Both the position numbers and the translations under genes were made by a program. From positions 40,347,560 through 40,411,559 of the forward strand of contig CM030711.1 in NCBI GenBank assembly GCA_017979445.1: a stretch of 64,000 bases of DNA. Reading direction: 5' to 3'. Under the pieces are notes generated by a model, which saw nothing but the letters and a program-made list of their open reading frames with translations, searched no databases and was not told the DNA's origin. Source of the DNA: Akebia trifoliata (taxonomy: Eukaryota > Streptophyta > Magnoliopsida > Ranunculales > Lardizabalaceae). Below are positions 34,229 to 44,767 of this stretch, one piece after another; within the stretch, counting starts at the first letter, position 1; every line of letters begins with the position of its first letter.

Positions 34229-37227
34229 ACATAGTTCTCCAAATTATATTTATTAGTATTTTAAGACAGTAATACAGTTTAAGGAATTTAAGTTACTTTT
34301 TGTTATAAGTTATATTTTGTGAATTATTCCCTAACTTATTGGTTCATCTTCAATCAGTAACACCATGCAAGTCCATCAAACTGAAATCTGCTTCAGGGTT
34401 GTATCTATACTCTTCTACTCTAAAAGAAAAATCAGCAAGATAGCAACAAATTCTCTGGAGTTGCAATGCTTATAATCAATTTAGAGGTGTAAAAGAAAAA
34501 CAATTCAAATTCCAGCATCAAATTGAAAAAAGAAAGACAATGTAGTCCTTACATAATTTTCACGTAAATGACTCATAAGTGAATCCAAGAATTTGATAAT
34601 ACTGTTTCAATGATTGCTCAATGACTATTGAGAGCACCCCATGGTGATTTAGATGATTTTCTACTATGTATTTGCACAGTTGTGGGTGCCTTCTGGAAAA
34701 TATAGCAAATATATCAAATTAGATTAAATGTTGGATCATATTTATCTTTCTAAGACGCATCAAGCAAGACATGAATATCAGACTTACCTGAATGCAAAAA
34801 CCCAGAAGTGGGGAAATCTCTTTTTTCAAATTATCTCGTATCAAACCAAATATCTTCTCCACACATACGGTCAATTATTGCTTAAATAATAAAGTTGGAT
34901 ATCGTGCTTCAACATGTGACTTATATATCCTCAATTCCAATATATTTCAAAGGAGATGTGTGACTATTGTGAGAACAAATATGTGAGTAAATAAATGTGT
35001 TTCAAAGACAATAATTTTGGCAAAAAGTGGTTCCTTCCAAAACAAAAAACTCAACTCCAATGGTGATTAGAGTTCTATTACTTATTTTGTGATACAAAGC
35101 CAATTAGAGAAAAAACCAAGTTTTCACCATTCAAAACTGCAAATCTCCCGTAATGATAAAATGAAACGGTAACCTAAACAGGGCAATAGGGATCATTGGA
35201 TGAGAATTTAGCTATGTTTCAGATCAAATTATCTCATAATGTATCATGCACAAATGATTGTGCCTTCAGTACAAGATTTATGAGTACTTCTTAAAGTGTT
35301 GCAAATCATCCCAATACATTGACTTGACTAATGAAGGAAACTTACCTAAAGATTCATCCTACTTAAATAATACAAACTTCACAGAACTAGCAAACCTAAG
35401 AGAGACAAGGTTAAATCAGTTATAAGACAAACATTAGTTCTAATCAAGAATACATATAGGTCTCATGCCAAGCCCATTGGCAACCCAGATAGGCCCACAG
35501 AGTGTACCAAGTGCCACCACCGCCACCAAGTCAGATCAAAGTTAGGCCAAACACAACTGCATATAATGACATCTTCCCTACCTACAATGAAATGGGTACA
35601 TACAACATTAAACCTCATCACTTTGTACAAATTTGAAATTAATAAAAATAGTTATCTAAGAAACCATAATACATAAATGGGTATGAATCCAACAATGCAT
35701 GAATAATTGTAAAATACAAAATAGAAATGATCAATACAAACCTCAAGTATGACTGGGAAGAAGTCTGCCATTAACATAAGGTAAATTTTTACATCATCAC
35801 CTATTGTGTCCAAATTCCTTACACTTGGAGCAACGAACATATACCCGTACAGTTGATTGTGACTCAATTTGTCTCTTATACGATCGTCCAGCTTATTTTT
35901 TACTTGTTGGTGGAATTATTTTTTGTCTATCATCAACAATTGGCAACTGGGAAATATTGACAATAGAAAAAAATGTTTCGCATATGTAGCACGATAAGTA
36001 TTAGCCAAGAATCATCTCTCGCGATAGGAATAAAGATCATAACCCTGTTTAGCATGCAAACAACTGCATGTTTGCATGAAATCCCTATTATATCAAATTT
36101 ACGACAACTACATGTTTTTTTTCTAAATCAACTCCATATAAAAAACCATCACAATGAACTTGGAAAACATTTGGAGAAAATGGCATAGCCAACAAACCAT
36201 TAGTTTGATCCCGTCTTGTCGTCAAATAGTTCTCAACCCAAGTATTTAAATGTGTTGTCATTTTGTTCCCACATTCTTTTCTTTGAAAAAAATACTTAGC
36301 AGCTTTCTTTCAAACCTCTAACACTAAAGCGGTGATCAACAACTTTCTTGTATGTATGAAGACATTATTCAAGCTCTCGGGTAGATTTATAGTAGTGATA
36401 TCATATTTTTGACCTTCAAAGTAAGTAGTTGCCCAAAGTTTTTCGTTCTATTTTGTCAATCCACTTGCGTGTTTTAGGTTGGATAGTCTGTATCTTGTCT
36501 AATATCTCTTCACATTCTTCTTTCTTATAGGCATTCCCTACTACAATTAGTAGAGATCTCAAATAGCCATCTTTTATTGTATTGAAAAAAAATTTCAGCA
36601 TAACGTCGCAAACAGATTGAATGATGAACTCTAGGAAAGAGAAGTGGGACAAATCTCATTAACCCCTTGTGTCGATCGGTAATGATAGTCAAATGTGACC
36701 ACGATGAACTATAATTGACAACAAATTCACTCAAACAATTTAAGTATCATCTCTACCGATGCGAATTCTCTATTGGGACAACTATAAAGGCAAAAGGTAA
36801 AATGTTGTTCTACCCATCAAGTGCTGAAGAAACCATTAAACATCCTTGTACTTCGAGGCCTAAGTGAGTATCATCAATGGAAAGTAGTGGTTGAATATGA
36901 TTACAAAATGCTCGTATTGAAGGTCCAAATGCCAAAAAAAAAAATATATATTTCAAATCTTCTTTCATCACTCAAGATTAGATGAGTCACACATTCTGGA
37001 TCAACTCGTTTAAGTTCGGTTGATAACGAGGCAGTAAATTATATGATTCGGTGAAAGAACCATAGATCATAAACATAGCCTTGGTTTTTGTTTCCACGAC
37101 CTTATAGTAAGATAAGTCTATGCCATATGTTGTGTTAATATCCGTTACGATCTCATAAGGGGTGGTGGTACAATGCTCACGTAACTGGGAGACTATCTTA
37201 CTTGCAACCCATTTTGTAGTAGGTTGT

Positions 37228-38948
37228 TGAAAGCGCCCTCGATCCGCGGGGTACGCGGATCCGCTTTTGACCCTTGAGGTTTGGGAGTCGCCACCTAGTT
37301 ATTATGGTCTAGGAACCAAACTGACTCTAAAACGGATAAACACTAATCTACTACAGAAAATCTGAATCCAGGGATCATGTTACGGGGTTGGAAGGTGTTA
37401 GGCACCAACCCCGCCCGGCCAATGCTGGTCTCTACTTATTCCAAATATAACTATATCGCTAATGACAAAACCTAGATTAAAAAATAATAAAAAACCTTAC
37501 TTTCGATCTGCAAAAGTACTATTCCCTCAGATCTGGTGAAAACAGCTCCTTGTACCGTACTCCTTACTTTGTTCTGTCTCCGGATCTGATTTCTGATCTC
37601 CGAGGTAAGGTATCTCCTTCTTGGATTGGATGCTTTGAATTTGTTGTGGATTTTTGGGGTTTTTGAAAGGTTTCTAGGTGTTTTTTTAAAATCGGAGTAG
37701 GGGTGTTAGGGAAGGAGTTGGGGCTCCAAAATTAGGGTTTTGGGGAGGTTGTAGGCTTCTTCACCTACTTTTTTAGGGTTTTTTCTTTGATGCGAAAATA
37801 GGGTGTGGAGGCTCCTATTTATAAAGTTTTTAGAAGCATTAGGGTTTGATTATGGTTTCTTTTAGAGTTTTAATTAGGATTTTGACTTTGGTCTCATGAG
37901 ATGGACTTAGTCTTTAGGGCTTTGACTTAGGGTTTTGACTTTAGTCTTATGAGATTGACTTAATTAGTTTAGATTAGGGTTTTGACCATAGTCTTATGAG
38001 ATTGACTTGATTAGTTTAGATTAGGGTTTTGATTTAGGGTTTTGACTTTAGTCTTATGAGATTGACTTTAATACTTGACTCTAGTCTTACTTAATTGACT
38101 TTAATTTTGACTTTAATCTTATTTGATTGACTTTAATATCTTGACTTTAGTCTTGCTTGATTGACTTTAAATTTTTGGAAACCCCCCTCTATATATCTTT
38201 GATTCTTTGGACCCCCAAATGGAGGGGTCATTAAAGAAATATCTTGCGAACCATCAACAATTTTTCTTGAAAGCCTGATTGATCAATTTTTTGGTTTAAA
38301 TTTTATAATTAATTTTATTAATGTTTCACTTTACTTTATTTAATGATTTATTTATTAATTTCAAAATTTTTAATTATTAAAATTATGAAATTATCATTTT
38401 GCCCTCGGAGAGGATTTTTTACATTTTAAGTCTTTTTTCAATGTTCCAGGATGTTTTGAAATCAGTTTTTCGTAAGGAATTCAATGGGAATGTTGGTTTT
38501 TGTCATTTATGAAATTTTTGTGTGAAATGATCGTGAATTTTATGAGGGGTATTTTCGTAATTTTGTCAAATTTTGTGAAAATTGGCGAAATGATTTATTT
38601 GGTTTCGATTTGTCCTTTTATGTATTTGAACGGATTTTCCTAAGCGTAATGTAGGCTCTAAGGTTATTTTGATGTTAGGGGTATTTTGGTAATTTGGTCA
38701 TTTTTAGTGATTTTTATCGTGAAGCTTCTTTTTGGTTTGCAGGATGATGATTTCTATGTTTCTAGGGTAGTATTTTCCTAGCGTAGGGTGGTTTCTAAGT
38801 TTTGTCAGTTCGAGATACCTCATCCAGATTTCTGAAACATATCTGGTAACAAAATAAAGCATTAGAATAGACATCCATCATTGGGAACCTTTGCGATCGG
38901 GTTGACGACTTGATTAATCAGGCGGATGCAAAAAATGGGGTGTCTACA
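37228..38948 (-). mobile_element. Solo LTR (1.72 kb) inserted in the MULE transposase
   Basis: It begins TGAAAGCGCC and ends GGTGTCTACA, with a perfect 5-bp duplication GTTGT at 37223-37227 and 38949-38953. The minus orientation is shown by TATAAATAGGAGCC on that strand (near 37811-37825) and by LTRs starting TGTAGACACC at 44768 and 51661. It splits the transposase between the DNA-binding and catalytic parts, so it is younger than the MULE. Confidence 0.9.
37855..38170. repeat. Tandem array within the solo LTR
   Basis: Repeats are built from GACTTTAGTCTTATGAGATT and ATTGACTT(T/G)A, with interspersed TTTAGATTAGGGTTTT. Unit lengths vary from about 30 to 60 bp. A different Asn-codon-like AATCGACCAATCAA array occupies the 44768-47520 LTR. 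Confidence 0.75.
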
Positions 38949-41059
38949 GTTGTCCATGGCCACTACATCTCAATTCTGATGTATGGAACATGTGTGTGGA
39001 TTTTTGTAAAAAGTAACTTTAAACTTTGGTAAGTCTCTCTACTTTGTTCCACGAAGACACCACTTACAACATTCAACCTTACATTTAACTACAATCCGTA
39101 ATGGAGAGGTTTTCACACTTATGATATCTTTTTTCTTCCTCACAATATATTTAGTTATTGCATGCTTGAAAGCATCGTAATCAGCAAATATTTGACCCTA
39201 TATGAAATCGAACGTATCACTAAGTCCATTACTTATAAAGTTGGCATTAAGATGTACCACTGGTCTATGTCCTCAACAACATAGTGGTTTTGATTGACAT
39301 AGTAATTATCATCTATGTTTGTCGATATTGAGTGAAACTCAAGTCACACCAACTGGTCAAACCTAAAGTGAATTTTCATATTACCACAAATTAAATTTGG
39401 AACAATCTTAATCATTAATTAATAAATGTATTTGTGTCACCAACCTTTGGGGCTCATTAGTGAGATTACTTAGCCCATCCATTTCTCCAATGCTCATGTT
39501 TGTGTTTTGATTTCTTCTTCTGATTGGAATTACGTCATGACGTATTTATGAATGATTGGCTTACAATGTTGGAATTTCAACGTCATACGCATGATTTTCA
39601 TTCAGATTGACGTGTTCATCATTCCTTGATAATTGGACAATATTCTCAGGATCATTTGTCTAATCAAATTCAAATGTTGGATGAGACTGAAGATCTTCAA
39701 TTTCCATAGTGTGAGGTTCAAGTAAACTAGCTCCCTTTTCACGTACGATGCATAGTGTTGGTTGTACACTAAAGTGCCACATATAGTCATTACTATAATC
39801 AAAGGTTATCATGGACTTTTAAAATAACTACATTCAAATTTAAAGTAGTTTACCTATGATTCATACCCAATACATCTTCACCAACATTCGGATTGACTTC
39901 ATGATGTTACCTACTTTCCATAGAAGACCTTGTAGTATAAAATAGATTTTTCATAAATATAAATAAAAGTGTATAAAATATTATATAATATCAAGGAAAT
40001 GTGAACACGTCAATTTCCTCAAGCTTTGTAGAGTTGGACGATACACACTATGTTCATTGATGTGAAACACCAATGAAGTACATAGATGTGATACAACTAT
40101 AAATACATCGGCTAGTGAAGCATCGTCTATTATGTCCAACTTAATAAAACTATTAGTCATTGCAGTAATAGGGTACCTACAAATGACTCTAACCTTCGAA
40201 TCTTCTTTTATATCGAAAGTACTCATCAGTCTTATACAAAACTCTGAATACTTTATTGTCTTTTCTACTTGTAGAAGCCTACTTATGCCTCTAATGTCAT
40301 ATGTAGTGACACCCTCGCTAACCCTCCCACCAAAATAACAAGCAATGAACACCATGTTGGTGTTCATCTCGTTCGCTGAATAGGTCAAAAATATATATCA
40401 ATAAAAATATTATATAAGACATAGGTACTACCTAATCTTATATCAGTGAACACCTTATACTTTTAGTACCAAAATAGTACTATTACTAAGACTTTTGGGT
40501 AAAATACACACATGATAAAAACACAAACCTTATTCACCCAAATAACGGTGATAAAATCACAAACCTTATAAACTTGATTCCCCCAAAGACTACTACTAAT
40601 ATTATTAAGACTTTTGGGTAAAGGTGGACTAACTTGCAATGTTGGACTTTTGGGAAGAGGCTCATCATTGGCATAAGGTGGATATCTTTGAAATGATCAA
40701 ATTCAATAAATATATATATTAATGAAACATGAATAGCCTAAAAATAAGTTAAACAAATATTGGGATCTCAATAAATCATTATTCAAAATACTCACAATAA
40801 GTCTTAAACCATATTAGAAGAATTTGCAATGTTACAAGTATACCAGAGAAACATACTCAAATTTAGTTTCAAGAAAACAACAATATTAGGTAGATCCTAA
40901 TAGTTCACAAATTTAGTTGTTTAATTAGAAGTGATCAAGGACTTGCATAAATCTCATTAACTATTTTCAAATTAGCACATACATTCATATCTAACAAAAT
41001 ATGGAGATAATAATTTAAAGATAAAAAAAGCAACAAAGAAAATCAATTCATAAAAAGTA

Positions 41060-41726
41060 ATTCAAATCGAAGAAGTTGATGTCAAGGGGCTAGGGTAGAG
41101 ATGAACTTACAAATAGGTGAGGAATTTGTGGGGTTTAAATGGATTGAAGACCGATGATGGTCAGCACTCGACAATGGAGACTTCTGATCAGCAATGACGA
41201 CTTCCAATCATAAATGGCGAAAAAACCCTTTTTTGTTTTATTTTTTATGTTGAAAAATAAAACAATGAGAGGAAGAATAAAAATTAAAAATAAATTTGTG
41301 TAAATGACAGAGAGAAACTTACGGCGAGATTAACAACGAAACAACGATGAGATTTCGATCGATTCAACAAGATAATTCATAAAATCACGTTATGTGATAG
41401 GTATCTATGAGGATGATGGTGGTAGATTAGAGGTTTGGGCATCAACGATGATAATGATGAGGATGATGATGGTTGGGCAATTGAGCTCGACGAGGTTTTG
41501 ATAGCTCTCTTCATCTCTTCAAGTTTCAGTCGATTCATGAGTTTGGTTTAAAGTTGAAAGATGAGATAGTTAGAGAACAATGAAGTTAAGTCATTGAAGT
41601 GGGCAAGGGTATTTTAGTCAAAATACCGAGGTTACTGTAGTAAAATTTTCAATTTATTATATTAAGATAAAAGTGAGGTCGTTTATTTAACAAAGTATAC
41701 TAGTAGACTTTTTTGGCAAAATTCCC
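41060..41726. repeat. Right terminal inverted repeat of the MULE
   Basis: Inverted match of 32459-33130. The inner edge is approximate. Confidence 0.85.
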
Positions 41727-42007
41727 TTATTATTACTAGTAAAATGAACGTGCATTATCATAATATTTATAAAAAAAAACATAAATTTATTTGAAAATTA
41801 TAAATATAATAATCTTATCATCTGAAAATGATAAATAAGTCATTATTTATATAATATAAATAAATTTTCTCACTCCAAAAGCATGGCTTCTATTGGTTAA
41901 TAATCATTCTTAAATAAGTATTATATGTTATAAATATTACTTTTTTTGTTTGTGGCATTTAATAAAGCATCATTCTTGGAACAATGATGCCAAAGACTTA
42001 TTTTTTA

Positions 42008-42333
42008 AAAGAATTATGTTGAATGCATTTGGTTGGGTACGCGATTGATGTGTCAAAGACACAGAATTGCACATCTTTTTCCTGTGTATCCTGGTGAAAA
42101 AGATCTATGGTTTTGTGCTCTTACCATGTCAGCTACATACCCAACCGTATGCATTCATCACAATTCTTTTTAAAAATAGAATCGTGATGAATGCACTCAA
42201 TTTGTACGTGGCTGACGTGGCAAGAACACAGAATCATAGATTTTTTTCTTTGGGATACATAAGAAAAAGATGTGCAGTTATGTGCCCTTGCCAGATACTA
42301 AAACCGTGTGCATTCATCATTGTTCTTAAAAAT
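42008..42333. repeat. Hairpin dimer (foldback element)
   Basis: The left arm (42008-42172) and right arm (42173-42333) are inverted copies with almost no spacer, meeting at CACAATTCTTTTTAAAAATA. Each arm itself folds: in the left, GACACAGAATTGCACATCTT pairs with AGATCTATGGTTTTGTGCTC; in the right, CAAGAACACAGAATCATAGA pairs with TGTGCAGTTATGTGCCCTTG. The arm text also occurs as a monomer at 11080-11185. Confidence 0.8.
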
Positions 42334-42444
42334 ATGTCCTGAAATCTTACATAAAAAAATATGGACTCTTTAAGACATATATTTTTTTTAAATTAATCTA
42401 AACAACATTATTGAAAGTCTTTATTTAAAAAATTCCACAACTAC

Positions 42445-42585
42445 CAAGCTGGAACTTCATATCGCACATCTTGACGTGAAAGTATATGGGAGCCATAGAT
42501 GCTTGTCATCGAGATACGAGTGAAAAAGCATATATTGTTCCTATCCACTTTCACATCAAAAAGTACGATATGAGGTTCTAGCTTG
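42445..42585. repeat. Inverted repeat with 38-bp arms
   Basis: 42445-42482 pairs with 42548-42585, with about six mismatches, around a 65-nt loop. The arms begin CAAGCTGGAAC and end GTTCTAGCTTG. Transcription would give a miRNA-precursor-like hairpin. Confidence 0.75.
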
Positions 42586-42589
42586 ATGT

Positions 42590-43100
42590 CACTCTCTTAA
42601 ATGACGTATATGTTGATGACCATCATCATCAAATTAATTTTTGAGGTACAGACCAATCTAAGGTATAGAATAAAACAAAGTTTTTAAACTTTAAGTCCAA
42701 TCACACAAGTGAGCCAAGGTTTATAAGTATTGAGCCTATTCAAGCATAAGAAGACTCATTTGTTGAGTTTCCACCTCCATCCGTGGATGGCATTGATATA
42801 TTGTTCAAAGAAGATTCCAAAGAGTCAAGAAAAAAAAAGAATGAGAGCCCGTCGAGCAGGAGTCGTAGTATGTAAAGAAGAATTACCATTCCCTTTCAAG
42901 ATTGATTGGGATCTGTTATAATTTCACCCACCATTGAGGTGTATATCCCCGAATCCGATGATTATTAGTCGAAAGTGATATTCATATCCAAACCATCAAG
43001 GGAACTACTCTCTCAACCTATCTACCATGTAGAAGAAAGGAAAATCCTTAAGAATGGAGAGAAATACTTAATCACTTATGAGGCTGCAATAGGGTCTAGA
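42590..43100. other. Unassigned stretch left of the gypsy element
   Basis: AT-rich and non-coding. It may be decayed 5' gypsy sequence, since gag-like text cannot be separated from noise here. Confidence 0.4.
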
Positions 43101-43724
43101 ATCCATACGGCCTAAAAAAACCTTATTAGCAGAATCTCATTTGTCCGATGATCATGATGAGCCTTCGTTCTCAGAACAAGATTATTTTGAGGGCTCACCT
43201 TTGTCGCTAATGAATTTGTATGATTTTTCTTTATCTTGTTTCAAAAATTCAAAGAATTTACAAAATTCAAAAAAATATAAAATCTTTCCAAAATTAAAAA
43301 ATCCAAAACATTCCAAAATAAAAAATAAAAACAAAAAACCTTGAAAAAGTAAAAAAAAAATGAATATTTTTAACAATAAAAAAACAATCAAAAATCTTCA
43401 AAATACCAAGGATTTTTAAGGAATTGCCTTAGCTGAATGTGCCTTGTAATAGAACATAATATGAAAAAGATGAACATCATTTTGACCTCGAACTCGATGT
43501 CAACCTTATGGAATTGAAAAGGAGTTAGAGGAAAATATTGAATATCCTCCAAAAGAAATCAAAGAACTCATGAAACGTCAGGAGAATGGTGTTCAAGAGG
43601 ATACATACTCAATGAACCTAAGCATCGAAGATGACCCATGAATCATCAAAATTGGGGTTTAATTAACGATTGAGTAATAAAACAGATGACACAGTTCTTA
43701 TAATAGTACTAAAATGTCTTTGCA

Positions 43725-44767
43725 TGGTCTTATCAAGACATGCCCAATCTAGACACAGATTTGATCGTTCACAAATTACCTATCACACCGGGAAGCAAAC
43801 TAATCAAACAAAAATTAAGAAGATTAAAGTCAAAATAGACACTTAAGGTCAATGACGAAGTAATGAAGCAATTTCATATAGGATTTCTAGTGGTATTCAC
43901 TTATCCCGAGTGTCTCACTAATGTCATTCTTATATCAAAAAATGATAGAAAAGTATGCATGTGTATTGACTATCAGGATTTGAATAAAATCAACCCTAAT
44001 GATAACTTTCCATTATCGCATATTGACACTCTAGTTAATAATATAGCAAAACATGGTGTGTTCTCATATTACAATCAAATAAAAATGACTGAAGAGGACC
44101 AAGAAAAGACTACGTTCATCACACCTTGGGGTACTTTTCACTATAAAGTCATGCCATTTGATCTTAAGAACGCTGGGACAACTTATAAATGAGCAATGAC
44201 TGTCTTATTTCACGACATGATTCACAAAGAAATGGAGATATACTTGGACGACTTGATAACCAAATCAAATCTCAATGAAGATCATCTAGTAAATCTGAAG
44301 AAACTATTTGATCGGTTAAAGAAATACAGTCTAAGACTTAATCCAGCAAAGTGTGTATTTGGGAAAATATCAAGAAAGTTATTGGGATTCATTGTCAGTA
44401 GAAGAAGCATCGAAATTGATCCAGCCAAGATGAAGTACATTCTAAGCATGGAACTGCCAAAAAAAAAAAAAAAAGATCAAGGAATTTTTAATAAGGATTC
44501 AGTACATTAGTTGGTTCATCGCATAACTCACGCCTATCTGTGAACTAATATTCAAACTATTGAAGAAGAATGAGTCAAAGGAATGTAACAAAAACTATTA
44601 AAAAGCTTTCGACAAGATCAATAAATATTTACTTAATTCACCAGTCTTGGTTCCTCCCACACCCGAACAACCTTTATTGATGTATCTCTCCATACAAATA
44701 AACTTTATAGGTTATGTGTTAGGGCAACATAATGAAACCGATAGAAAAAATGAATCATCTACTACCT
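43725..44767 (+). pseudogene. Gypsy reverse transcriptase fragment
   Basis: The catalytic motif appears as YLDDL in place of the usual Y-x-DD. The frame is open over 43863-44192 and 44196-44510, with a stop between them, and decays afterwards. It is cut at 44767 by a solo LTR in the middle of an IYYLSKKF-like block. Confidence 0.9.

Larger units (their letters stand above)
35780..40388 (-). pseudogene. MuDR-type MULE transposase, decayed and split by a solo LTR
   Basis: Minus-strand order. N-terminal part at 39981-40388 (FIACYFGGRVS). Mutator DNA-binding domain near 39040-39210 (FADYDAFKHAI, then VKCKVECCKWCLRGTK). After the LTR, near 37030-37222, KWVASKIVSQLREH and ESYNLLPRY. Catalytic core near 36520-36930, with SIDDTHLGL holding the first Asp and TIITDRHKGL the second. 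SWIM zinc finger CSCRKFDIIGISCKHA near 36060-36110. C-terminal CCHC-like knuckle CSKCKEFGHNR near 35810-35840. All domains expected of MURA-type transposases are present in order, but frames shift between them and stops occur. I did not locate the third catalytic residue. Confidence 0.9.
32459..41726 (-). mobile_element. Mutator-like element (MULE), 9.27 kb
   Basis: The termini GGGAATTTTGCC (32459) and GGCAAAATTCCC (to 41726) begin inverted repeats that pair for over 600 bp. Both arms include TTTTGACTAAAATAC, CTCGTCGAGCTCAAT and AATCCATTTAAACCCCACAA. A 9-bp duplication TTATTATTA flanks both sides (32450-32458 and 41727-41735), as MULEs make, although the left side sits in a TTA repeat, which weakens that evidence. 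Inside are a minus-strand MuDR-type transposase, a plus-strand GRF zinc-finger frame and a nested solo LTR at 37228-38948. Subtracting the LTR and one TSD copy, the original element was about 7.5 kb. Confidence 0.92.

Noticed and set aside
37855..38170. Repeat array resembling a CRISPR
   Set aside because: Units vary in length and sequence with no unique spacers, and it is inside a plant LTR.
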